Assembly (NCBI GenBank): GCA_946965045.2
Contig: OX337229.1
Coordinates: 4,898,001 to 4,962,000, forward strand
Direction of reading: 5' to 3'
Length of the DNA: 64,000 bases
Origin: Epithemia pelagica
Lineage: Eukaryota > Bacillariophyta > Bacillariophyceae > Surirellales > Surirellaceae
Part shown: positions 28,753 to 38,800 of the stretch, in pieces
How the letters are laid out: each line of letters begins with the position of its first letter
Numbering within the stretch: the first letter of the stretch is position 1
Notes under the pieces: generated by a model
Told to the model about the DNA's origin: nothing
The model's database searches: none
Seen by the model: the letters and a program-made list of their open reading frames with translations, nothing else
Made by a program: the position numbers and the translations under genes

Positions 28753-31700
28753 TCACACACGGTAAGGGATGAGACGCCTGATATTGATGCGCTCGGTAAC
28801 GTGGGGACCACGTTGAATGGTCACAGTGCCATTGGAATGGACACGCGTGATAGTGAAAGGATTGGGACTGGTACGAAGTGCCAATTTGTCCGGATTGGTA
28901 GCGCGGATAAGCACGCGATCTCCAATTTTGTAGTCATGAAAGACGCGAGAGCGATTTGCGAGTCGAGCTCGTTCGTCCACGATGATTTGGCGTTTTTGAC
29001 GAATCAATTCCATGTCCGCAAGGATGGGAATGTCGAACAGCATGTCGCGGTGGAACGCAAGACTGCCGGGAGAATGTTTGAGGCTGCCGTGGATGGCAGT
29101 GCGTGCAGAGTATGCAGCGGTTTGCAGAGCAGTGTCAACCATAAGAGCGGCCTGTTCAATGTTGTGCGGCGGCTCGTAGTTAACGATAGCGCGTAATGAA
29201 TTGCCAATCGTCAGATGAAGACGTTCACATAGGGCATTGGATTGTGGATTTTTGACCGTTAGGGGCACTGGCTTGATACCATGATTGCGAAGCACTTGCG
29301 TAAACGCATGGCCGATAAACTCGCCGCCTTGATCAAAAAGGCAACGAACAGGGCGAGGATAGCGTGAAAGCCATGAATTCTCGAGTTGGAGACCAACATG
29401 TCGAGCGGTTTTATCGTATATGCGGATAATCTCGCAGAAATTGGTGACAGTGTCAATGACCGTCAGAGCTTGAAAGGTCAGGGCCATGCCATGGACTTTG
29501 ACTGTCCAGGGGCCGATAAGATCGACGGCAATGTCGGACCAGGGATTACCACGGACCTCACGAGGAGGCAATTCTCCGTAATGTCGATGAACGACCTTCG
29601 ACCGTTGACAGGTCGGACAGCTGGAAACAGCTTGATCGCAGTAGAGTCCCAATTGGGGATGCGTCATGTGCATGGCGATAGTATCGCGGAGTCGCGTGGA
29701 ACCAGCGTGGTTAAGCACGAGATGATACCAGTTGACTGTATGCGCGAGAAGCGAGTCAGGAATGCGAATGCGCCAGAGGGCATTAACCGATTGTCGATAA
29801 CAGACAAGGTTGTATTGTGGATTTTCCGTAGGAAAGGGTTGCAAATGATAATAGTCAGGTTTGGATTGGACCAACGCCATTAAGGCGGCATCGTTTTGTT
29901 GATGCTGAAATATCGTAGCATAGTCAACCGGTAGGGGTTGGTTGGCCGTAATGGCGGGATGATTAAGATACACATCGATCAACTCTTCGTCCATGAAAAT
30001 AGGGGATTCATGAGAATCCGCGTCACGAGACGCTAAGCGGGGGTCATCATTAGGCGCACGAGGAACCTGAAACACGGAGTGTTTGCCGCTACGATCGAAA
30101 AGGGATCGTGGTCCAGACGAGGGACCGTCGGAAGGGACCTTGGAAGGGACACTCTTCTCCTCCTCTTTTGAAAGAGGGAGACGCGACAACGCGTCGGCGA
30201 TGACGTTATCCTGGCCAGGAATATAATGAAAGATGGGATTGTATTCTTCGAGAAAGAGACGCCAACGAAGGACTCGTTGGGAGTTGAGAGTGGAATAAGT
30301 GAGATTTTTGTGATCGGTATGAATGTGCAAGGCGGCACAGCCAAGCAACATGGAGCGGAACTCCTTGAGGGTTTTGACGATGGAGAGTAACTCCTTTTCC
30401 ATAGTGGTGTAATTCCGCTGAGCGGGGTTGAGCTTGCGTGAGAAATACGCGACAGGGATGTTTTCCTGCATGATAACAGCGCCGAGCTGATAGTCAGACG
30501 CGTCCACAAAGACGTGGAAAGGAATGTTGTGATCTGGATAGCGGATAAACGCATCATGCGCAAGCATGGCTTTAACGTTTTCAAAGGCTTTCTGACATTG
30601 CGGGGACCATTCAAAGGTCTTCTTGCCGGTCAAGGCTGTTAGCGGAGCTAAGTGATGGGATCGCTGAGGATACATGTGACGATAGAAATTAACCATGCCA
30701 ATGAAGGAACGTAGTTCTTTCATGGTGCGAGGAGGCGATAGAGCCAGAATCGCGGAAATCTTTTTCTTCCATGGTCGTAGACCTGTAGGCGTGAGCCAAT
30801 GGCCAAGGAAGTCGGTTTCCTTCACGGCCCATTCACATTTGTGAGGAGTGATAGAAAAGTTCTTGTCTTGAAGACGTTGAAGGACTTTGTTGAGAATCTC
30901 GACATGTTCTTCCCAACTGTCGGAAAAGACGCCGATATCGTCGATGTAGACCTCGACGTGATCGCGAAAGTCAGCGAGGACTTCTTCCATGAGCTCTTGA
31001 CAGAAGTCTGGGGATTGCTTAACTCCCATAGGGAGACGACGATAGCGAAATTTGCCAAAAGGCGTAGTGATAACGCAAAGATTGCTGGAAAACTCGTCGA
31101 GTTTGAAAGTGTGAAAACACATAGAGATGTCAAGTTTTGTAAAATACTTGTAGCCTTTGCGTCGTCGAAGGATATCTTCGATCCGTGGAAAGGGATAGAC
31201 GCGGCGATACATTTGCGCATTAAGCGAACGAAAGTCCGAGATCATTCGGATTCGTCCATCCTTTTTAGGAATGGCGAAATGAGGAGCGGCCCACTCAGTG
31301 GAGCCAACTCGTTCGAGAATGCCGATATCGACAAACCGAAACAATTCCTTTTTAAAGGTGTCATGGATATTGCGAGGGACCGCATAATGACGATGATGAG
31401 CCGGTTTGGCATTGGGCATGAGATCGAGATGCAACTCTTTGTCCGGATAGGCACGCAAGACGCCATCAAAGATGCGCCCGCATTTCAGCCACACACCAAG
31501 AAGATCTTGTTGTTGTGAGGGCGTCAGATGAGTCTGTTGAGCAAGAAGCTCATCGAGATCTGCCTGTTTGTAATTTGAATCGAGCAGGTAATCGTCACCG
31601 AGGACGTCATCATCTGCGAAGAGATCGATGAAATGCGAGACGAACTCATGTTCAGTCGCGAATGAATCGCGGTCGCGCATAGCGACTTCAATGGAGTCCC

Positions 31701-33822
31701 ACGAGGTGATCCCACGATCGAAATCAAGAAGGACGCCCAGACGGCGAAGCAAATCGCGACCGATGATGATATCATAGCGACTGTTGGGAGCATCATAGAT
31801 GTCGACCCATAGGGGATAGGTTACGTGTTTGGTTCGTGAGAACTCTGGGAGAACAATGTCTTCCAGGAGGATTTCGGACACACCGGAACGAGTTCCCATG
31901 GTCGTGTTCACGGAACGGTCGGTAGACCGCGGTATCATGCCTGGTTGAAGGCAACGTGAATGAAGAATCGTCTTGTCGGCGCCTGAGTCGAGCAGGGCAC
32001 GCAAGGGAAGCGTATTTTCAACACCGCCAATATGGCGAGCCATGACGATGGTGAGTGGAACGCATTCAGGCCGAGAAGGCGAATCGAACGAAGGAACATC
32101 ACTAGATGAAGAAAATTGGGAGTAGAACTCATCATAAGACTCTAGGTTATCCAAGTAACCGTTATTGGGATCAATCACCTCGCTTATAAAAGCGTCATCA
32201 CGACATAGAGACGCGGGCGTAAGCAGCGAGACCTCCTTCAGTGGACAGGTCGTAGATGTGGGAAATGTCAATTCCGCGCCCATAGATTTTATTGAGCTGG
32301 TCGATGACCTCGTTGATGGGTGCATCGGGATGGATTGCGCTGCCGGCATAGCCGTTGGCGGGCCAGTTTGGATCTGACATTGCTGCGAGAACAAAATGCC
32401 CAGGTGATGAGTCGGATCGTCAGGAGACGATGAAAAGGAAGATGAAAGGTGAGACGTACCGGGGACCGTCTTTTCAGGATTGCGAAGATCGCTCCACTGC
32501 TGGATTCCCTCGGCATCGACAGGAATGGTAGGAACGCATCCTGGAGGAGGAGCTACGGCAGGAGGATTGGCAGGAACGGCATTCCATCCATTGCCGGCAC
32601 CAGCAGAGTCAGAGGCGTGTTGATCATTGCCACGACCTGGGGCAGAAGGACGAGAGCCCCAAGTGGCACGCAGAGGAACGGAAGAGCCACCACGCGGGTT
32701 GTTATTGCCATTGGAGGAACCACCACTTTGAGGAGGATTGGTTCCGGCGTTGCCGCCACTGGTAGAACGGGTAGAACGTTGAACCATGACGTCAAAAAGG
32801 CTTTGATTGAAATTGCGACCCGTAGGATTATAAATGCAATCAGCCCAAGAATGGTTGCGATGAGATTCCATCGTGGTCCGATACGGACAGGGATCGGAGT
32901 TGCCATCGGAGGCGCCACGATTGTCTCCGGAGGAGGCATTACGGTCGGAGGAGCCAAGGCGATTTCCGCCACGTGAGGAGTCACGATTGCCACCGCGGAG
33001 TCCACCACGAGAGTGGCGAGAGCGCACGCGACGATCGCGATTGCCGCTGTTGTTGGAGTCGCGAGGACGAGAGCGGTCTTGGCGAGACTGCGAACGATTT
33101 TGTTGTTGCTCACGTAGGAGGGCCTTTTGCTTGGAGGCGCGCTGGTATCCACGAATGGCTTGCAAGAGAGCATCCGTGTCAAAGTGATTGACAATGTCCG
33201 GCACCAAAGGATTGGCTTGTTGAAATTCCGTGCGCCATGTAGTCGGCGAGCCTTGGTAAAAGGCTTGTTTGATTTCGTCTTCCGTGAGGGGGACGATTGC
33301 AGCGTCAGAGCTGAGGTACTTGAGACCATTAGAGAACTTGCGTAGAGACTGCAAATGCGAATCCACAGTCATGTCCGAGGGCTTTCGAGGCCCGGAAAGA
33401 AGGAAGGTGCGGAAAGCACTAACTTCACTGACAAGGACAAGGGGGGCGAAGACCGCAGCAATCAAACCTTGGAAACAGGCTTTATCGAGATTGGTGCCTG
33501 GAGGCAAACCGTTGTAGGCTTCGAGGAAAGGATCAGCGATAGCGCTGGTGACCGAGCGAGGGAAATACTCGCAACAAGCGGCGAAGGGGTCCGGATGACC
33601 GGAGATGCGGATCTTGTCCACGAAGTGGAGGACCCAAAGAAAGAGATCGCGAGGATCTTCATCCGTCGACTCCCGAAATGGGAGGAGGTTGGCGTAATAC
33701 TTGTCGTCTTCATCTTTGAGCTTGAGCAAGGAGAAGGAATCGGAGGACAGAGCCTCATCAACGCGACGTTGGAAGCGGAGTGCATCGACAAGGGTAATGA
33801 ACCCATTAGTGTTGTCTGCCAT
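28753..33822 (-). CDS. Ty3/gypsy gag-pol polyprotein
   Basis: The polyprotein has 1689 aa from the ATG at 33822 (MADNTNGFITLVDALRF). Domains run in order: gag (about 1-250); an Arg/Asn/Gly-rich basic linker in place of a clear CCHC knuckle; aspartic protease LRALLDSGADKTILH near residue 610; reverse transcriptase with WAAPHFAIPKKDGRIRMISD, LPMGVKQSP and YIDDIGVFSD near 957; RNase H from FHVFVDASDYQLGAVIM near 1104 to HIHTDHKNLTY; and integrase with an HH-CC head (CPTCQRSK), the first catalytic Asp in IAVDLIGPW, the second in LFDQGGEF and the Glu in NALCERLHLTIGN. The RT-RNaseH-integrase order is that of Ty3/gypsy. No internal stops. Confidence 0.95.
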   Translation of the reverse strand: MADNTNGFITLVDALRFQRRVDEALSSDSFSLLKLKDEDDKYYANLLPFRESTDEDPRDLFLWVLHFVDKIRISGHPDPFAACCEYFPRSVTSAIADPFLEAYNGLPPGTNLDKACFQGLIAAVFAPLVLVSEVSAFRTFLLSGPRKPSDMTVDSHLQSLRKFSNGLKYLSSDAAIVPLTEDEIKQAFYQGSPTTWRTEFQQANPLVPDIVNHFDTDALLQAIRGYQRASKQKALLREQQQNRSQSRQDRSRPRDSNNSGNRDRRVRSRHSRGGLRGGNRDSSRGGNRLGSSDRNASSGDNRGASDGNSDPCPYRTTMESHRNHSWADCIYNPTGRNFNQSLFDVMVQRSTRSTSGGNAGTNPPQSGGSSNGNNNPRGGSSVPLRATWGSRPSAPGRGNDQHASDSAGAGNGWNAVPANPPAVAPPPGCVPTIPVDAEGIQQWSDLRNPEKTVPGTSHLSSSFSSSPDDPTHHLGILFSQQCQIQTGPPTAMPAAQSIPMHPSTRSSTSSIKSMGAELTFPTSTTCPLKEVSLLTPASLCRDDAFISEVIDPNNGYLDNLESYDEFYSQFSSSSDVPSFDSPSRPECVPLTIVMARHIGGVENTLPLRALLDSGADKTILHSRCLQPGMIPRSTDRSVNTTMGTRSGVSEILLEDIVLPEFSRTKHVTYPLWVDIYDAPNSRYDIIIGRDLLRRLGVLLDFDRGITSWDSIEVAMRDRDSFATEHEFVSHFIDLFADDDVLGDDYLLDSNYKQADLDELLAQQTHLTPSQQQDLLGVWLKCGRIFDGVLRAYPDKELHLDLMPNAKPAHHRHYAVPRNIHDTFKKELFRFVDIGILERVGSTEWAAPHFAIPKKDGRIRMISDFRSLNAQMYRRVYPFPRIEDILRRRKGYKYFTKLDISMCFHTFKLDEFSSNLCVITTPFGKFRYRRLPMGVKQSPDFCQELMEEVLADFRDHVEVYIDDIGVFSDSWEEHVEILNKVLQRLQDKNFSITPHKCEWAVKETDFLGHWLTPTGLRPWKKKISAILALSPPRTMKELRSFIGMVNFYRHMYPQRSHHLAPLTALTGKKTFEWSPQCQKAFENVKAMLAHDAFIRYPDHNIPFHVFVDASDYQLGAVIMQENIPVAYFSRKLNPAQRNYTTMEKELLSIVKTLKEFRSMLLGCAALHIHTDHKNLTYSTLNSQRVLRWRLFLEEYNPIFHYIPGQDNVIADALSRLPLSKEEEKSVPSKVPSDGPSSGPRSLFDRSGKHSVFQVPRAPNDDPRLASRDADSHESPIFMDEELIDVYLNHPAITANQPLPVDYATIFQHQQNDAALMALVQSKPDYYHLQPFPTENPQYNLVCYRQSVNALWRIRIPDSLLAHTVNWYHLVLNHAGSTRLRDTIAMHMTHPQLGLYCDQAVSSCPTCQRSKVVHRHYGELPPREVRGNPWSDIAVDLIGPWTVKVHGMALTFQALTVIDTVTNFCEIIRIYDKTARHVGLQLENSWLSRYPRPVRCLFDQGGEFIGHAFTQVLRNHGIKPVPLTVKNPQSNALCERLHLTIGNSLRAIVNYEPPHNIEQAALMVDTALQTAAYSARTAIHGSLKHSPGSLAFHRDMLFDIPILADMELIRQKRQIIVDERARLANRSRVFHDYKIGDRVLIRATNPDKLALRTSPNPFTITRVHSNGTVTIQRGPHVTERINIRRLIPYRV

Positions 33823-33956
33823 GATGGAGAGATGCAATGGTGAGAAAATGAAAGGAAAGGAATCAAAGGACGGGCAAAAGGAATTGCACAAACGTCGGCC
33901 GCCGGAGGCGTGTTATGGTGAAGAAGGAAAAAGGGCGTTGAGGAATCTGATCAGAG

Positions 33957-34169
33957 TGCCATACCCATACATAATGGTAGGACGTAAAAATTATGATCTT
34001 TAGGAATTAGGCTAGGAAAGTGAACGATGGCCAGAGAAGCCATCTGCACACGGGACAAGGAAGGACTGAATTCTGAGAACGTCGGTGTCAAAGATGTCAC
34101 AGATTCAACTAGGGACCTATCGAGTCATGTTTACGTGGAGTCGTGGCGGGACAGAGTCCGGGTACCGCA
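33957..34169 (-). repeat. 5' LTR of the gypsy element
   Basis: It is the 213-bp LTR at the upstream end of the minus-strand element, TG...CA, next to the right AGCAG duplication. Confidence 0.95.
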
Positions 34170-34220
34170 AGCAGCGTATACGCTACTCCCATATATGGGA
34201 GCAGCGTATACGCTACTCCC
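34170..34220. repeat. Two copies of AGCAGCGTATACGCTACTCC around a small palindrome
   Basis: The copies start at 34170 and 34200. Each contains the 12-bp palindrome AGCGTATACGCT. Between them CTCCCATATATGGGAG is itself palindromic. The AGCAG of the first copy is the duplicated target of the gypsy element, so the element landed inside this array. The array ends in CCCTTAACC; TTAA (from 34220) is the target word of PiggyBac elements, whose transposase gene lies 300 bp downstream. Confidence 0.7.
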
Positions 34221-34519
34221 TTAACCTTCACTTCGTATAACTTCCTGAAACTTCAATTTCATGCAGATCTGACTTCATCGTTCGAAAGATCTTGGAATTC
34301 CGAACAACTTCATATATGATAGTCTACAGTAAATACACAGTCAATAGCGTGATATTTCGCTTTGAAAAATTGGCAATTTTCCTCATTTCTGTTCATTTCG
34401 ATCATCCTGCGCCTAGGGCCCAACTTTGTATGATTCTATATTCCTATCATCTGGGCCGATCGTTGCAGGATTCTCCATTTTGACGGTCAATATAGTGAAG
34501 AAGACGTCCACCAAAGGCA
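34221..34519 (+). other. AT-rich flank upstream of the PiggyBac-type gene
   Basis: About 300 bp hold repeated CTTC words (ACTTCGTATAACTTCCTGAAACTTC) just after the TTAA. It may be the left end of the PiggyBac element, but no matching right end was found. Confidence 0.4.
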
Positions 34520-36926
34520 ATGTCGTCTGCAGCTGTACCTGCGGAGAACGAGGACCAAGAGTCAGGACAACCGAATTTGTCGCAACCGCTCATCGAACCA
34601 GATATTGACCATGCCACCAAAGATACCGCCCAACTTCCCGAACAATCTGTTGGCAATGCCTTAGCAACAGAGGCAGCCTTTGGTGTTCCCCCCCCCCCCC
34701 CCCCCCAACCACCACCACCGTTTGAAGCAATCGCCAACAATACTGTCGCACCTCCATCCCGCAATTCAGAAGCAATGGATTCATCCACCAACGTTGCACC
34801 TACAACTACTACAACAACAGCAACACGCGAACATGCAACAGAATCGGGTTCCAACGTTGCCCGTCCAGGAGTCGTCGCTACCGAAACAACACAGACACAA
34901 GAACTTCCACCCGAATCTCAACGTCCACCTGGCAACAACCACCAGCGATCGCGGTTTTCGTATGCCAAGCGCTTTCTTGTTGCTCCAGACGAATTTTGGA
35001 TCCATGATAACTTCTACCAAGATTTTCTACGGCGCTTTCGTCCAAATGAAACTGACAATCCTGTTCGTGTAGTCGGAAAAATCATGGAGTGCCCGTCAAA
35101 GAAAAATGGCAATGCTTATTCCATTATCTGGGACAACGGTACGATTAGTACTATGCAAGTCCCCCAGAACTGGATCAAGTCTCAGTTCATATCAACGAAA
35201 ACAGTGAAAGAGAGGCTTCGTGAGTACATTGAAGCATACAGGCCAAATGGTGAACCATCTGTAACACAACAGCAACAACAACAAAGTCAAGTTAGCCTCT
35301 TATTTTCAGACCTCAAACCGTATGTACAGTCTGGGAACTGCTCTTCCCTCTGTAGAGATTCTTGATAGTGAAGGATGGGCTTCGAGATACATGCGGTTGG
35401 CCAGATTCCGTCAGATAAGAGGAGCCTTTCACTTTGAGAACAAAGGTGCTGCAAGGGGCGGTGACAAGTGCTACCAGCTTCGGAAACTCATTCAAGCTGT
35501 TAACGCTGCTTCCAAGAGATCATTTTGGATTCCTCAAGATTTGGCATTTGATGAAGGTGGAATTGGCTGTCGCTCCCGGTACTGCCCTGTTAGGCAGTAC
35601 AACAAGGACAAGCCGCAAAAATTTCGTGTAGACTTCTTCATTCTCGCTTCTTCCAGGTCCTACGCAATTCTCCATCTGGACGTATATCAAGGAAAAAATG
35701 CTACCAACTCTTATATACGAGAGGAGGCCAAGAAACTTCCTACAACGATGAAGGCTGTGGTAAACGCATGTTATGCGTTGGAGTTGCATAAGGAAACCAA
35801 CGGATTCCGTCATTTGGCAATGGACAATAGATATGCAGCGCCCCAATTACTGGTTATTCTTCGTGATCGTCTGAAAATCCTCGCGACAGGCACAGTACGT
35901 TCAAACAGAGTCGGGTGGAACAAGAGACTGATGCAACTAAAGAAGACAAAAACTAACCGCAGAACAATCCACCTGGCACACGACGAAGTGAATGGAATCG
36001 TCATTGGGCAATGGGTGGACTCGAAAGTGGTAAATTTTGCATCGAGTTACGAAAATAATGGCAAAGGACAGGTACAAGGACAAGTTGGACCCAACAAAGA
36101 GATATTCAATTGCCCTATAGTTCTCATTCGGTATCAAGAGACAATGGGGGGGATAGATGAAGGGGACCAGATGCGACAACATTTTGGCGGTTTTGCCACC
36201 CATGGGCATTTCAAAAAGTGGTACAAGAAGACTGGTTTAGGCATAATGGATGTTATGCTTCTAAATGCCTACATCGGATGGAACATGTCCGCTGGAGACC
36301 GTGTCCGAGCTCGACGCACTAAGCTCACGCGGCATGCATTCTACACCTGTGTCGCACAAGCAATGTGCAGCTACGTCCACACAGAGGAAGTAGACGCTTT
36401 GGCAAGGAGGATTACTGCAGCAAGGGAACGAACGTGTGAAGATGGGCACTATCCCATCCCATTGGAGGGTAACAGACGAGTTGCATGCGCCGTATGTTTG
36501 TTGGAATATCGTTGGAAACGCAAAGAGCTCGGTATGAAAGGCATTTTTACCAACGTGGGTCAATGTGCCAAGTGTGGGATTGTTGCCCATTTGGTATCAT
36601 GCAAGGACGAAAGAGAAGATGGATGGAAGATCCATCAACTCCCTCAATTCACCGATCTCACATGCTTCGAGATTCTCCATTCGACCAATGGAAGAGAAAT
36701 GTTCATGTGTCGACCAGCGTCATCTCCGGGAGCTCGATACAAATACACAACAAAGAAGAATCATCCAATCATAATGGATCTACGCGAGAAACACGGTTTG
36801 CCTCCAGAGTGGACGAGGAAAAGAAAGCGCAGGAACCACGGACGGAATGATACAGAAGAAGACGATGACAACAATGATGGTGACAATGAAAGTACTGACG
36901 AAAGTAGAGAAATGCATGAACTGTAG
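34520..36926 (+). CDS. PiggyBac-type transposase (DDE_Tnp_1_7)
   Basis: Two overlapping frames join as join(34520..35260,35310..36926), 785 aa, if a 49-nt GTAACA...TTCAG intron is removed; otherwise a frameshift is present. The N-terminus is Pro/Thr/Gln-rich with a 19-base C run (34688-34706). A small domain follows (RVVGKIMECPSKKNGNAYSI) that may be chromo/tudor-like. The catalytic core shows the three family aspartates: ILHLDVYQGK, HLAMDNRYAAPQL and MGGIDEGDQM, with GTVRSNRVGW and GQWVDSKVV between. The C-terminus carries a cysteine-rich zinc domain (CAVCLLEYRWK..., CAKCGIVAHLVSC) and an acidic tail. The core looks intact, so it is either an active element or a domesticated gene. Confidence 0.85.
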
Positions 36927-36991
36927 AAGAGAATTGAATAATCTAAATAAGAGAATATTACCCACTTTGACGCTAGTCTCTTAGTGCTTGA

Positions 36992-37950
36992 TTACTCGTC
37001 GTGATTGATAGGACCTTCGCGAAAGCCAACGTACTGTTCATCTGGGTTCTCGTTGGGGAAGTTTTCGCGAACAAAATCAACCAAACAATCAGGAAGTTGT
37101 ACACGGTGGCCGCGTCCAAGGGGGCCGTGAAGCTTGTTCGACAAGCGGCGATACAATTGATATCGAATACTGCGATTCGATTCACCTTTTTTCTTCATAT
37201 GCATTGCTATTTCATGAAGGTAAGGAAGATTGTCGACAATAACGCAGGGATTTTGTTGACAGACTCTGCAAACACTCTCCCAATGCATGTATCCGTGAGT
37301 TTGGGAGGGAGGCGTATTGTGGTTGAGTTCGTGGAGAATCGTACTGATGCTTTCAGGACAAGCGTATTGTTTGGGCAGATATCTAGTCTCAGTAGCTTCA
37401 GCGGTCTCGTCAATGACACTGCCCTTTTCTCCAGTAACTAGCACTCGGGGTTTCTGGAGAGTGAAGGGGACCATCACAACAGTGTTTGCTTGATTGTTGT
37501 CTTCAGGTTCAAGATGCATCTCTGCAACTTCGATCGACTCGATGAGACCTGCATTTTTGCACAGAAAAGATTAGAGGGGTGAATGGAAACAAGAAACACT
37601 TGATGGGTTGGATTCCTGTATGAAATAATCCGCGCACTTACCATTCATGATCTTCGGTTGGGAGGCGGTGTTGATGGAAGGCCAGTAGACGAGTAATGAA
37701 TAGAAGTAACAATAGATTGCTTTGGTATCATTCATGAATGAGTGACCTTGGACGCGATGAATGAGGGAAAAAATGACACAGGTGTCATTGCTTAACACAG
37801 CTTGCTTTACTGTTTTAATAAGGGAGACAGCAATTTGAGCAGCACGTTGACTCCGATAAAATTTATGGGAGACACCTATATGCTGCTCGCATAAGCTTAA
37901 AACCTGTTCTTTACGATTGGCGTTAAAAGCTTGTTCCGTCTCGGATTGCA
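36992..37950 (-). CDS. Hypothetical protein with Cys motif, possibly transposon-associated (5' end unclear)
   Basis: Two exons are clear: 37950..37642 and 37548..36992, joined by a 93-nt GTAAGT...TGCAG intron that reads through KIMNGLIESIEVAEMHLEP. The frame at 37950 follows a CTGTAG acceptor-like site and has no ATG there, so an upstream exon is likely; an internal ATG lies at 37735. The C-terminal module has VCRVCQQNPC, then a basic stretch NRSIRYQLYRRLSNKLHGPL, then GRGHRVQLPDCLVDFVRENFP and YVGF. I have an impression that this Cys-then-LP-C-FP-Y-GF layout recurs in proteins near diatom DNA transposons, but I cannot name a family. It is tail-to-tail with the PiggyBac-type gene, 65 bp apart. 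Confidence 0.55.
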
Positions 37951-38800
37951 CTACAGATAGATTATCAACAAGCTAGCCTTTCTCGTCCTAGAGAGGTCGC
38001 GTCAATGTCCCAAAAGGCGAGGTTGTTCGTCCAAACATCATCCAAGATTTCGGGGAGGCAACGTGTTCTCGTAGGACAGAATTCAGGTCTCAGCGTATAT
38101 CGACAACCGATTAGGCGTAAGAAAGTGCGCCGGTCAGTTGGATGGCACGTGTCATTAATTAATTTTGGTCCTGATGTCGGAAATCTGGTCCCGATCTCGG
38201 AATTCGGGTCGATCTCGGAATTCGGGCCAGATCTCGGAATTCGGGTCGATCTCGGAATTCGGGCCAGATCTCGGAATTCTGGTTTTGTACTCTAAAAATA
38301 AAGAATACTTTTGTCGGAATTCGGGCCAGATCTCGGAATTCGGGCCAGATCTCGGAATTCGGGCCAGATCTCGGAATTCGGGCCAGATCTCGGAATTTGG
38401 TCTTTCCGTTGAATGGTTTTCAGGTTGCCATGCCTGCTTGCAATATCCCGTTTGACAGGTGACAGGTCAACTCGGCTCTCTAATGACTAGATAGCTAGGA
38501 GTACTATTAGCCATTATCGAAATTCGGGGTTTTAGCTATGGAATGGGAACACTATCTACTTCAAGGAATGATTAACTAGGATAGGTTGTGCTATGGCTTT
38601 TGTCTGACTTCTTGTCCGGACTCGACAGGTCATTGGCAAATCTCTTGGCAGCCTCTCGTCCGAGACGGAACCAGCTTTTAAGGCAATTTCTATGCGCGAC
38701 CTTTCGCCTCTTGAGAATCTTTTGTCCATGAGAACAATTGTCAGACTCAGATACCGTTGCCCAAAGTTACGCAACGATCATTATATTCGAAACCGCGAAC
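37951..38800. other. Gene-free stretch with a minisatellite
   Basis: About 850 bp lie between the hypothetical gene and cytochrome b561. Apart from the tandem array at 38187-38400 and a CTAGATAGCTAGGAGTAC word at 38486, nothing was recognised. ORFs through the array only translate the repeat. Confidence 0.6.
38187..38400. repeat. Minisatellite of 18-19 bp units (GGGCCAGATCTCGGAATTC)
   Basis: Two blocks (38187-38280 and 38313-38400) of head-to-tail units are split by about 32 bp of AT-rich DNA. Units alternate between a 19-bp form with GGCCAGATCT and an 18-bp form with GGTCGATCT; the right block is homogeneous. Each unit contains GAATTC, and most also AGATCT. Confidence 0.9.

Larger units (their letters stand above)
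28453..34169 (-). mobile_element. Ty3/gypsy LTR retrotransposon, nearly intact
   Basis: The element is 5717 bp, transcribed on the minus strand. It is bounded by 213-bp LTRs that start TG and end CA and differ at one position (28558 versus 34062). A 5-bp target duplication AGCAG flanks it (28448-28452, 34170-34174). A purine tract (AGGGAGAGGTAGAG on the minus strand, 28666-28679) sits directly upstream of the 3' LTR. A single long gag-pol ORF fills the interior. No TGG-type primer-binding site is obvious next to the 5' LTR. Near-identical LTRs and an open ORF indicate recent insertion. Confidence 0.95.

Noticed and set aside
30799-31518. 239-codon plus-strand ORF inside the gypsy element
   Set aside because: It is the antisense shadow of the reverse transcriptase; it has no recognisable protein and the minus frame is clearly coding.
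38187-38400. Possible CRISPR array
   Set aside because: Units are head-to-tail without unique spacers, and the genome is eukaryotic.
38165-38455. ORFs encoding repeated RSRNSGQISEFGPDLGI-like units
   Set aside because: They are translations of an 18-19 bp minisatellite; no unique protein sequence.
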